Below are positions 51,902 to 59,828 of a stretch of 64,000 nucleotides of DNA, one piece after another. Below the pieces are notes generated by a model. That model was not told the DNA's origin and ran no database searches. It saw only the letters and a list, made by a program, of their open reading frames with translations. The stretch covers positions 1 to 64,000 of the forward strand of contig NZ_KZ984560.1 in assembly GCF_003574445.1 (NCBI RefSeq), given 5' to 3'. Within the stretch, counting starts at the first letter, position 1. Each line of letters begins with the position of its first letter. A program made the position numbers and the translations under genes. Source of the stretch: Streptomyces sp. YIM 130001. Lineage in GTDB: Bacteria; Actinomycetota; Actinomycetes; Streptomycetales; Streptomycetaceae.

Positions 51902-52249
51902 GAGAGCGGCGCTGGGGTGAGAGCGGCGCTGGGGTGAGAGCGGCGATCCGCGAAGAGAGCCGTGCTCTCGGAATGGAGGCATCACTGCTCCACCCGGAGA
52001 GCGGTGATCTCAAGTGAGAGCACTGCTCTCTCCGTGAAGCACCGCTCGCTAGCGAGAGCACCGCTTCACGCAGAGAGCACCGCCTCCATTCCGAGAGCAC
52101 CGCTCCACTCCCAGAGCACCGCTCCATTCCCAGAGCAGCCGTCGCAGGCGAGAACAGTGCTCCACTCCACCAGGCGACCGCCGCTCCCGAACAAGACGGC
52201 CACTCCACGCGCGGAGCACCGCTCACGACCGAGAGCAGCCGTCACAGAA
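51902..52249. repeat. Array of about fifteen GAGAGC-type motifs
   Basis: Between the M1 gene start and the propeller gene end, variants of GAGAGCACCGCTC recur roughly every 16-25 bp, e.g. at 51902, 51919, 51936, 51955, 52015, 52054, 52073, 52093, 52113, 52131 and 52231. Several copies are self-complementary (AGAGCACTGCTCT). The spacers differ in sequence and length, so it is not a simple tandem repeat or a CRISPR. No protein-like frame crosses it. Confidence 0.8.
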
Positions 52250-52288
52250 GAGAGCGGTGCTCTCCCGGGGGGAGAGAGCACCGCTCTC
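52250..52288. terminator. Large hairpin after the propeller gene
   Basis: A 15-bp perfect stem, GAGAGCGGTGCTCTC with its complement, around a 9-base loop. It lies 64 bp beyond the stop of the propeller gene and is built from two copies of the neighbouring repeat motif, each itself nearly palindromic. Confidence 0.75.
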
Positions 52289-52352
52289 GGTTTGAAGTGC
52301 GCCGCGCGGGCATGAACCGGTGGGCGCGGGGCGGGAGTTGGGCCCGGAGGGA

Positions 52353-53627
52353 TCAGGCGGACCCGGGGACGCCCAGGACCGCGGCGCCCAGGGGGCGGTG
52401 GCCGGCCGGGAGGCGGCGGGTGTCGCCGCTCGCCAGGTCGACGACGGTGACACCGTCCCAGTAGCCGTCGCGGGTGAAGCCACCGGTCACATACGCCGTA
52501 CCGCCGTCCGGGGACACGGCCACGTCCTCGTGCGGGCTTTCCAGCGGGATCACCCGCTCGTCGCCGTCGGGGCCCCGGACGGTGAGGGAGGGACCCTCGT
52601 CCTCGGCAGGGTTGATGGGCCCGGTGCCGACCGCGAGGAGGGTGCCGTCGGGCGTCAGTCGGGCGCCGTGCTGGTGGGTGTCGGCCGTCATGGGTTCGAT
52701 GTCGACGTCGCCGGTGCGGGGATCGAGTACGGCGAGGCGTTCGCCCTCGAAGGGCAGCAGCAGTCGGCCGTCGTCGCGCACGGCCGCATAGTGCGGCTTG
52801 AGCCACGAGCCGAGTCCTCCCTCGGTTCCGTAGGGGGCGACCTCGAAGCGGCGGGTCTTCAAGGTGTCGGTGCGTACGGCGGTGACGTCGAAGGAGTCGT
52901 GGTTGGTCGCGTAGACCTCGGAGCCGTCTCGGGAGACGTCCACGTCGAAGGGGCGGCGGCCGGTCTCGACGGTGTCGGTGACCTTGCGGGTGCCGGTGTC
53001 GATGATCTCCAGGGCACCATTGCCGTCGGGGACGTTGACGCCGACGTAGACGTGCTTGCCGTCCGGCGCGAGGGCGATGCCCATGCCGCCGCCGCGGTAC
53101 TCGCCCGTGGTGACGGGGCCGGTCTCGGTCTCGTACGGGATGCGGTCGATGCGGGTGCGCTTCTCGGTGTCGACGACGGCGACGCCCTCGGCGGTCGCCA
53201 CCCAGGCGCGTCCGTCGTCGCCGACGACGAGCCCGTAGGGGGCGGTGCCGACCTCGACGGTGTCGAAGGCGCCCTTGCCCTCGGCGGGGTCGGCGAAGGT
53301 GACGGTGTCCGAACCGAAGTCGGTGAGCAGCAGGGTTCCGTCGGGAGTGCGCGTCGGGCCGCCGGTGGTGCGGTCGGCGTCGGCGCGTTCGGTCGTGGCG
53401 GGTGTGCCGGTGCGGCGGTCGGCGGCCTCGGAGCCGGCCCCGTCCGCGCCCGCCGAACAGCCGGCCGCGGCGAGGAGGGCCGCGGTGACGATGCCGGCGG
53501 CCCTGACCACCCGCGACCGCACGGCGCCGGTCCGCGTCCCGCGTGCCGGCGCGCGCGTCTCGCCGTGCGTTGCGGTTCGCGTCGCCGTACGGGTTCCGTT
53601 GCGCGCCGTAGTACGCATGATCGTCAC
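52353..53627 (-). CDS. Beta-propeller (YncE-like) lipoprotein
   Basis: A 424-residue exported protein with lipobox AAGC after an Arg/Thr-rich start and a hydrophobic stretch. The body is a seven-bladed propeller of about 40-residue repeats (TPDGTLLLTDFGSDTVTF, APDGKHVYVGVNV, RDGSEVYATNHDSFDVTAV, SPDGGTAYVTGGF). Related proteins are surface-layer-like propellers of unknown function. The GTG at 53627 has GGAGGGG at good spacing; an ATG three codons later is the alternative. Confidence 0.78.
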   Translation of the reverse strand: MTIMRTTARNGTRTATRTATHGETRAPARGTRTGAVRSRVVRAAGIVTAALLAAAGCSAGADGAGSEAADRRTGTPATTERADADRTTGGPTRTPDGTLLLTDFGSDTVTFADPAEGKGAFDTVEVGTAPYGLVVGDDGRAWVATAEGVAVVDTEKRTRIDRIPYETETGPVTTGEYRGGGMGIALAPDGKHVYVGVNVPDGNGALEIIDTGTRKVTDTVETGRRPFDVDVSRDGSEVYATNHDSFDVTAVRTDTLKTRRFEVAPYGTEGGLGSWLKPHYAAVRDDGRLLLPFEGERLAVLDPRTGDVDIEPMTADTHQHGARLTPDGTLLAVGTGPINPAEDEGPSLTVRGPDGDERVIPLESPHEDVAVSPDGGTAYVTGGFTRDGYWDGVTVVDLASGDTRRLPAGHRPLGAAVLGVPGSA

Positions 53628-53768
53628 CGTGCCCCTCCTGTGTGCCGGCCGGCATGCCGCGCCGGCGCCGTCCAGCCATGCCGTCCTGCGCCGCAGCACT
53701 CCCGGGTACGGCGGGAGTGCTGCGGGTGCTCCGGTGCCGCGGAGGTACCGCGGCGTGCTGCGGGGGTG

Positions 53769-54326
53769 TTACTTGCCGAGCGCCGCGACGCCGGCCTGGG
53801 CGAACTTCTCGTCCAGGTCGCCGCTGGGCGCACCGGCGACGCCGATGCCGGCGATCGGGGCGTCCTTGGCGGCGACCGGGGCGCCACCGGCGAGGAAGAG
53901 GGTGCCCGGGATGTCCTTCAGGGTCGGGGCGTCCTCGAGGCGCTTGGTCAGCTCGGAGGTCGGGGCGTTCCAGGAGACGGCGGTGAACGCCTTCTTCTCG
54001 GCGGCCTCGTAGGACTGCGGGCCGGCGCCGTCGCCACGGACGGTCAGGACGGTGTTGCCGTTGCGGTCGACGACGGCGACGGAGACGCGCTGGTTCTCCT
54101 TCTTCGCGGCGTCGAGGGTGGCCTGCGCGGCCTTCTGCGCGGCGGCGGCCGTCAGGTGGGTGGACTGCTGCAGGTTCTTGTTCGACGCGTCGGCCTCGAC
54201 GGCGGCGGGGGCGGCGGCCTCGGGGGCGGAGGCGCTCGCCGAGACAGCGCCGAAGGTGCCCGCGCCGAGGGCGGCGACGGCGACGGTACCGGTGATGACA
54301 CGGGTGCGCAGGGACAGCTTCTTCAC
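53769..54326 (-). CDS. hbpS: HbpS-like secreted haem-binding protein (GlcG/DUF336)
   Basis: A 185-residue exported protein: signal peptide (1-33, ending SASAS), then a GlcG/HbpS domain (AAQKAAQATLDAAKKENQRVSVAV, VDRNGNTVL, and the C-terminal PIAGIGVAGAPSGDLDEKFAQAGV). In S. reticuli HbpS binds haem and controls the SenS/SenR two-component system; a matching kinase and regulator lie 1.5 kb away. The GTG at 54326 is chosen for GGAG at good spacing. Symbol by resemblance. Confidence 0.8.
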   Translation of the reverse strand: MKKLSLRTRVITGTVAVAALGAGTFGAVSASASAPEAAAPAAVEADASNKNLQQSTHLTAAAAQKAAQATLDAAKKENQRVSVAVVDRNGNTVLTVRGDGAGPQSYEAAEKKAFTAVSWNAPTSELTKRLEDAPTLKDIPGTLFLAGGAPVAAKDAPIAGIGVAGAPSGDLDEKFAQAGVAALGK

Positions 54327-54379
54327 GGTGGAGCTCCTGGGTCTGTGTAGGCGGTGACTCGGCACCGGGCGCGACGATC

Positions 54380-54412
54380 GGATCGGGATCGGATCGGGAT
54401 CGGATCGGGATC
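54380..54412. repeat. Three 11-bp direct repeats upstream of hbpS
   Basis: GGATCGGGATC occurs three times head to tail, starting 54 bp upstream of the hbpS start codon. The unit length is close to one helical turn, which places each copy on the same DNA face, as expected for iterated regulator sites. The rest of 54327-54810 shows no gene. Confidence 0.6.
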
Positions 54413-54756
54413 GCCGTGGTCCGGTGGGGGTTCACCGGATCCGGTCGGACCACGGCGGCCCGGTCCGGCCGAGCGGTTTCTTGCTCTGCCTCCATGCTCG
54501 GCCCGGAACCGGGCCCGACCCCTCGACGTACCGGCTGCGCTCCGCGCGCGACTCGGTGGACAGGGGTGTCGTCCGATCGGTTGATGCGCGGCGGGGCCCA
54601 GCGGGTGCGGACGATCGCGGACCGGGGCTACGCGCGGCACCCGGGCACGCCTGACCAGGCGAAACCCGGGCACGTCACGGGCGTACGGAAGCGGTCCCGC
54701 CACCCAGCGAGGGCGACGGGACCACGGAGCGGCCTACGGAGCGGGGCACCGCCCCC

Positions 54757-54798
54757 GGAGGACGGGAGGGCGAGAGGACGAGAGGGCGAGAGGAAGAC
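54757..54798 (+). repeat. Purine-rich GAGGGCGA tract between tsnR-like gene and hbpS
   Basis: A 40-base, almost pure A/G stretch with an imperfect 9-10 bp periodicity of GAGGGCGA/GAGGACGA, immediately beyond the stop of the methyltransferase gene. Low-complexity; role unknown. Confidence 0.45.
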
Positions 54799-54810
54799 CG
54801 GAGCCTGCGC

Positions 54811-55617
54811 CTACCGCGCGGGCAGGTTCCGGTGCGCGCGCTCGTGGAGCGCGATAGCGGCGGAGACCGAGACGTTGAGCGACTCCGCGGCAGGATTGAT
54901 CGGGATGGAGACCGAGTCGGCCGTGAGGCCCTCGAAGTCGTCCGACATCCCGGTCTTCTCGCTGCCGAAGAGCAGCGCGAGGCGTCCTTCGGTGTCGTGC
55001 AGATCGCGTACGGCGAGCTCGCCGTCGGCCTGGAAGGCGACGAGCCGCGTGCCCGCGTCGCGCAGCGCGGCGACCGCCTCCTCCCGCGAGGCGAGGACGA
55101 CGGGGAGCGAGAACACGTACCCCCGGCTCGCCCGGACCAGGCGGCGGTCGGCGACCGTGCCGAGGTCGCTGTCCACCAGGACGATGCCGCCGGCCCCGAG
55201 GGCGAAGGCGGTGCGCACGATGGCGCCGATGTTCCCGACGATCTTCACGCCGTCCAGGATGATCAGGTCGCCGGTCGTCTCGGCCAGATCGGCGAAGCCG
55301 CGAGCCTTCGGGACGCGGACGATGCCGAAGGCCTTGGGCTTCTTGTCGCCCTTGAAGATCTGGTTGACGACAGCGGTGCCGATCAGCCGGACCGGGATGT
55401 TCCGTTCCTGGCAGGCATCGAGCAGCTCGTTCGGCAGCGGGACGGACTCCAGGCCGTACACCTCGATGAAGTCGAGACCCGCGCGGATGCTCTGCAGCAG
55501 CGGCTCCGGGTCCTCGATCAGCGCCGTCTTGACCACGGAACGGGAGGGCTTCGTGACGTCCACGATCCTCTGTACGGCGGGATCGGACCGGTTGGTGATG
55601 ACGTCGAGGCTGACCAT
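54811..55617 (-). CDS. tsnR: TsnR-like 23S rRNA 2'-O-methyltransferase (thiostrepton-resistance family)
   Basis: A 268-residue SPOUT enzyme. It resembles the thiostrepton-resistance methyltransferase (269 residues, methylates A1067 of 23S rRNA) along its whole length: ITNRSDPAVQRIVDVTKPSR at the N-terminus, EDPEPLLQSIRAGLDFIEVYG, the SAM-knot motif VKIVGNIGAIVRTAFALGA, DRRLVRASRGYVFSLPVVL, LALLFGSEKTGMSD, and SESLNVSVS-like AAESLNVSVSAAIALHER. It has the N-terminal L30e-like domain. No thiopeptide cluster is visible here. Divergent from the sensor kinase. Resistance function is inferred, not shown. Confidence 0.8.
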   Translation of the reverse strand: MVSLDVITNRSDPAVQRIVDVTKPSRSVVKTALIEDPEPLLQSIRAGLDFIEVYGLESVPLPNELLDACQERNIPVRLIGTAVVNQIFKGDKKPKAFGIVRVPKARGFADLAETTGDLIILDGVKIVGNIGAIVRTAFALGAGGIVLVDSDLGTVADRRLVRASRGYVFSLPVVLASREEAVAALRDAGTRLVAFQADGELAVRDLHDTEGRLALLFGSEKTGMSDDFEGLTADSVSIPINPAAESLNVSVSAAIALHERAHRNLPAR

Positions 55618-55812
55618 GGCGGCACCCTATCGCCGATCGCGGGGCCGCCCGAATCCGCAGGTGGCCGCCGGTCGGAGCGTCCCGTTGCGCCGTGCGGACC
55701 CCCTCCGGGGGAGACTGGGAGACGCGGTCTCCGGGCCGGTCCGAGCGGACGGCGCAGGCCCGAAGCACCGGGCGTCCCGGAACCGGCCCATCGAACGACG
55801 TGAGGAACCACC

Positions 55813-57417
55813 GTGGCGGACCGCGACCCGAGGCAGCGCTCGGGGCCCGACACGTCCCCTGCGAGAGCAGCGGGTGCTACGCCGGCCACGGCGGACACCG
55901 CCCCGACGGCGGGAGCCGACCCGCGCTGGCTGACCGCCGTCATGCACACGGCGTTCTTCCTGCTGCTCGCGGCCTCGCTGGGCCGCTACCTCATCCGGCA
56001 CCCCGGCGCCCCGGCCACCGGCTGGGTGATCGTCGTCTCCACGCTCCTGGCGATGCTCTACGTACTCGGCCCGGCCCTCGGCAACGCGCCATCCCGGCGA
56101 CGTCTCGTCTGGCTCGGTGCCGTGGTCGGCGCGTGGCTGGTCCTCGTACTGCTCGCACCGAGCTTCGCCTGGTGCGCGGTGCCGCTTTTCTACTCGGGCC
56201 TGCGCACCCTGCCCCAACGGGCCGCGCTCGTCCTGGTCGCGGTACTCACCGCGTTCGTGGTGGGCGCTCAGGTGCGGCTCTCCGGGGTCGATCTGAATCT
56301 GATCGTCGCGCCGCCCGCGGTGGCCGCGATCGCGCTCGCGGTGTTCGTGCACACGCAGCGCCAGTCGCAGCGGATCGCCGCCACCGAACGCCGCGAGGGC
56401 ACCCTCGCCGAACGCCAGCGCCTCGCCATGGAGATCCACGACTCCCTGGCGCAGGGCCTGACCAGCCAGCAGATGCTGCTCCAGGCCGCCGACCGGGTGT
56501 GGGACAGCGATCCGGCCAAGGCGCGGGCCCATGTCCGTACGGCGGAGTCGTTCGCCGAGCGGAATCTCGCCGAGGCGCGCCGCTTCGTCCACGACCTGGC
56601 GCCCGCCGACCTGGCCGAGGGCGGTGGCCTCGAAGCGGCGCTGCGGGCGCTGGCCGAGCGCGAGTCGGCCACCGTCGGCGCGTCCCGGCGCGCGGACGTC
56701 GCCCCGCTGACCGTGCAGGTACGGGTGGACGGCGCGTCCGTCGCGCTGCCCGAGCGCGTGCAGTCCGCGCTGCTCCGGATCGCGCAGGGTGCGCTGGCGA
56801 ACGTACGGGAGCACGCGGACGCCCGTTTCGCGGCGCTGACGCTCAGCTATCTGGACGACCAGGTGATCCTCGACGTCGCGGACGACGGCCGCGGGTTCGA
56901 GCCGGGGCCCCGGCCGGACCAGAGGGCCGCGGCCGACCGGGACGCTGCCGGGGACACCGCCGCATCCGGCGCGCGGCACGAGGCCCCGCCGTCCGGCGCC
57001 TCCCGCGGTCACGGACTCCCCGCGATGCGGGCCCGGGTACGGCAGTTGGGCGGAGCGCTGACGGTCGAGTCACGGCCCGGCGAGGGGACGTTCGTGTCGG
57101 CGACGGTTCCCCTGGAAGCCCGGACCTCTTCGGCCCACGCCGAGCAGCCCACGCCGACCGCCACCGCCACCGCCACCGCCACCGCCACCGACCGCGACGC
57201 GTCCGACCCGCGGGCCGCTCCCTCCCCCGGCATCCGGCCCGGTGCCTCCGCCGCAGCCGCACCGTCCGGGCCACGATCGTCCCGACGACCACACCCGGCG
57301 GCCCCGGGCCACCCTCCCGCCCAGGCACCCGCACCACCCGCACCACCCGCACCACCCGCCACCGAGCCCCACTCGACCCCGCAGGCCCCGGCCACCCCGC
57401 CCAAGGAGACCCCGTGA
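55813..57417 (+). CDS. senS: SenS-like sensor histidine kinase
   Basis: A 534-residue NarL-type membrane kinase: about five membrane segments (residues 40-180), a HisKA_3 dimerisation helix with His209 in MEIHDSLAQGL, and an HATPase_c domain (VREHADARF, DVADDGRGF, GHGLPAMRARV, GEGTFVSATV). Five membrane segments match SenS of the HbpS system. A tail of over 100 Pro/Ala/Thr-rich residues follows the catalytic domain, including TATATATATATD, which the family does not need. GTG start; its stop overlaps the regulator start (GTGA). Confidence 0.85.
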   Translation: MADRDPRQRSGPDTSPARAAGATPATADTAPTAGADPRWLTAVMHTAFFLLLAASLGRYLIRHPGAPATGWVIVVSTLLAMLYVLGPALGNAPSRRRLVWLGAVVGAWLVLVLLAPSFAWCAVPLFYSGLRTLPQRAALVLVAVLTAFVVGAQVRLSGVDLNLIVAPPAVAAIALAVFVHTQRQSQRIAATERREGTLAERQRLAMEIHDSLAQGLTSQQMLLQAADRVWDSDPAKARAHVRTAESFAERNLAEARRFVHDLAPADLAEGGGLEAALRALAERESATVGASRRADVAPLTVQVRVDGASVALPERVQSALLRIAQGALANVREHADARFAALTLSYLDDQVILDVADDGRGFEPGPRPDQRAAADRDAAGDTAASGARHEAPPSGASRGHGLPAMRARVRQLGGALTVESRPGEGTFVSATVPLEARTSSAHAEQPTPTATATATATATDRDASDPRAAPSPGIRPGASAAAAPSGPRSSRRPHPAAPGHPPAQAPAPPAPPAPPATEPHSTPQAPATPPKETP

Positions 57418-58136
57418 CCGCCACCCCGGACCCGGCACCCCGGCCCGGTACCCATCCGGACTCCCCCGCGGACTCCACCCCGGCCCCCGCGCCGGCCGGC
57501 ACCCCCGGCGGCGCGCCCGCCCGCGTACGCCTGCTGCTCTGCGACGACCACGTGGTCGTACGGGCCGGGCTGCTCGCCCTGCTCGGCAGCGCCCCCGGCA
57601 TCGAGGTGGTCGGCGAGGCCGGGACGGGCGAGGAGGCGGTGGCCCTGGCGGCGAAGCTCAACCCCGACGTGGTGCTCATGGACCTCCAGCTCGGCCCGGG
57701 CATCGACGGCGTCGAGGCCACCCGCGAGATCGCCGGCACCGGCGTGCACGTCCTGGTGCTCACCACCTACGACACGGACGCCGACATCACCCGGGCAATC
57801 GAGGCCGGGGCGACCGGGTATCTGTTGAAGGCGGAGCGGCCGGAGGAGCTGTTCGCCGCGATCCACGCGGCCGCCGAGGGCCGCACCACGCTCTCGCCGC
57901 CGGTCGCCAGCCGCGTGATGGCGCGGATGCGCAGCCCCCGGCCGTCGCTCACCGACCGCGAGCTGGACATCCTCGCCCAGCTCGCCCAGGGCCTCGGCAA
58001 CCGTGACATCGCCCGCGCCCTGTTCATCAGCGAGGCCACCGTGAAGACCCATCTCGGCCGTATCTACGACAAGCTCGGCGTCGACACCCGCGCCGGCGCG
58101 GTCGCCGTGGCGAAGGAACAGCGCCTGCTGTCCTGA
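57414..58136 (+). CDS. senR: SenR-like response regulator (NarL/LuxR type)
   Basis: A 240-residue regulator. After a 36-residue Pro-rich extension, the receiver domain has the acidic pair Asp44-Asp45 (LLLCDDHVV), phospho-acceptor Asp90 (VVLMDLQL) and the conserved Thr/Lys positions (LTTYD, LLKAERP). The C-terminal LuxR HTH is LTDRELDILAQLAQGLGNRDI with FISEATVKTHLGRIYDKL. AAGGAG precedes the GTG, which overlaps the kinase stop by four bases. Probably controls hbpS and oxidative-stress genes, by analogy with SenR. Confidence 0.87.
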   Translation: MTATPDPAPRPGTHPDSPADSTPAPAPAGTPGGAPARVRLLLCDDHVVVRAGLLALLGSAPGIEVVGEAGTGEEAVALAAKLNPDVVLMDLQLGPGIDGVEATREIAGTGVHVLVLTTYDTDADITRAIEAGATGYLLKAERPEELFAAIHAAAEGRTTLSPPVASRVMARMRSPRPSLTDRELDILAQLAQGLGNRDIARALFISEATVKTHLGRIYDKLGVDTRAGAVAVAKEQRLLS

Positions 58137-58221
58137 CGTCCGTCGTCCTGACGCCCGCCGTCCTGACCTACGTCCACCGTCCCGACGTACGTCCGCCGTC
58201 CTGACGTCCCACTGTCCTGAT
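58130..58221 (+). repeat. Six GTCCTGAC repeats after the response-regulator gene
   Basis: GTCCTGAC or one-base variants occur at 58130, 58145, 58160, 58179, 58198 and 58214, spaced 15-19 bp. The first includes the stop codon of the regulator gene. Role unknown; no hairpin terminator stands out here. Confidence 0.55.
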
Positions 58222-58277
58222 CGCCGCGCTCCCCGCACGAGTCGGGAGCCCGCGCCCACCGTGGGACCATCGCTGAC

Positions 58278-58775
58278 GTGCTCGACATCGGCTACGCCCT
58301 CTCCAACCGCTTCCCCGACCCCCCGCAGACCGACTACCGGCAGGCGGACGTACGGGCGCTGCGGCACGACCTGTTCTGCGGGGACGTGTATCTGGCCGAC
58401 ACGAAGGCGGACCAGGAACTGTCCACAGCCTGGGGATGGGTTCCGGTGCTCGACTTCGCCTGGGCGCTGTGCGACATCGTCGAGCGGCTCGACCGTGATC
58501 CGCTCGGCAGCCGCGCCTCCCGTCCGCAGCACGCCGAACTCGACTTCACCGAGTCGGCGGACCGGATGCTGTTCACCCGGCGCTTCGGCTGGGTCGACAT
58601 CGAGGCGGACTGGATGCCCGCCGACGAGGCGCCGCTCGCCTTCGCCCACTCCGAACTACGGCGCGAGGCCCGGGACTTCCTGCACGACCTGGTCGACGAC
58701 CTGACCGACCTGCACGACGACCTCGGGGACAACCCCGCCCTGTGGACCCTCAAGGCCCGCTTCCCCCGCGCCTGA
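58278..58775 (+). CDS. Conserved streptomycete hypothetical protein
   Basis: A 165-residue acidic protein with GTG start. Landmarks: DIGYALSNRFPDPP, DLFCGDVYLAD, TAWGWVPVLDFAWALCDIVERL and DFTESADRMLFTRRFGWVDIEADW. There is no signal peptide or membrane helix. No function recognised; it looks like an intact soluble protein, possibly an immunity- or DUF-type family. Confidence 0.65.
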   Translation: MLDIGYALSNRFPDPPQTDYRQADVRALRHDLFCGDVYLADTKADQELSTAWGWVPVLDFAWALCDIVERLDRDPLGSRASRPQHAELDFTESADRMLFTRRFGWVDIEADWMPADEAPLAFAHSELRREARDFLHDLVDDLTDLHDDLGDNPALWTLKARFPRA

Positions 58776-58796
58776 CCCGCGGTCGGCGCCACCGGC

Positions 58797-59552
58797 TCAC
58801 CCCGCCTCCACCCGCACCCCCAACTGCGCCGCGAACGCCGGTGCCAGGTCCATCAGTTGGGTGGGCGTCACCACCGCCCCGGCCAGCCTCTCCACCCCGC
58901 GCACGATGTCGATCCGCGCCGCGTACCGCAGATCGACGTCACTGAGCCGGACGCCGGAGAGATCGGCTCCGGCGATCGTGCAGTCCGGGAACTCGACGCG
59001 CTCCAGGCTCGCGCCGCCGAAATCCGGTTCGGAGAGCACACAGCCCTCGAAGACGACGTCCTTCAACTTGGCCGCGCGCAGGTTGAGATAGTCGATCTTC
59101 CCGCCGCGGATCACCACCCGTTCGAGCACCGCCCCGTGCAGCTGGACGCCGCCCAGGCGCGCGTCGATGACCTCCACGTCCCGCAGCGCGGCGCCCGACA
59201 GATCGGTGCCGACCCCGCGGACGCCGGACAGCCTGGAGTCGATCAGGCGCGCATGGCCCAGATCCGCCTCGTCGAGCGAACAGCCCTCCAGTACGCAGTC
59301 CAGGAAGCGGGCCCCGGGGCCGTGCGCTCCCGCGAGGTCCGTCCCGGCGAACTCCCGTCCGTCGTAGTCCCCGTCCGGCTCGAGCCCGCCCTCGTGTCGA
59401 GACAACGGCGGAAGCCTCAACTCCGGCCGCCGCGCCCGCCGCACCGTCCTGCCCGCAGCTCCTCCGGATCCCCCTGAACGTCCCCCGGACGCCGCGCCGC
59501 CACCTCGGCGCCGCCCCGTCTCCCCGCTTCCCGCCTGCCCTCGCGTCACCAT
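58797..59552 (-). CDS. Pentapeptide-repeat protein
   Basis: A 251-residue protein. After an Arg/Gly-rich 40-residue N-terminus, it carries about 25 A(D/N)LXX-type pentapeptide repeats (FAGTDLAGAHGPGARFLD, LDEADLGHARLIDSRL, DFGGASLERVEF, GADLSGVRLSDVDL) forming a right-handed beta-helix, and a C-terminal helical cap (LMDLAPAFAAQLGV). Some members shield gyrase; no gyrase-specific feature is visible here. The start is uncertain because the upstream frame stays open. Confidence 0.8.
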   Translation of the reverse strand: MVTRGQAGSGETGRRRGGGAASGGRSGGSGGAAGRTVRRARRPELRLPPLSRHEGGLEPDGDYDGREFAGTDLAGAHGPGARFLDCVLEGCSLDEADLGHARLIDSRLSGVRGVGTDLSGAALRDVEVIDARLGGVQLHGAVLERVVIRGGKIDYLNLRAAKLKDVVFEGCVLSEPDFGGASLERVEFPDCTIAGADLSGVRLSDVDLRYAARIDIVRGVERLAGAVVTPTQLMDLAPAFAAQLGVRVEAG

Positions 59553-59828
59553 GCACCCATCCTCGACGACACCACTGACAGTGCGGCCTGCCGTGCGGCT
59601 TGCGGACCTGCTGGGCGCGGGTCCGCCCCGGCCGCCGACCACCGCTTCGACCCACCGCCGACACCGCAGACCGCACACCGCACCGACACCGACACCGCCC
59701 CCCGACGATCCACGGCCCGCCGCCACAAGCCCACCACCGGGAGCCCGCACCCCACCCCGTGTCACATCCCCGCACCCCCGGCCCGTCACATCTCCGTACG
59801 CCATCGAGCGACCCGCGAGGAGCGCAGA

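Noticed and set aside
51902..52288. Possible CRISPR array or IS remnant
   Set aside because: Motif copies are only about 12 bp, spacers vary in length from a few to 25 bases, and there is neither a transposase fragment nor terminal inverted repeats with target duplication.
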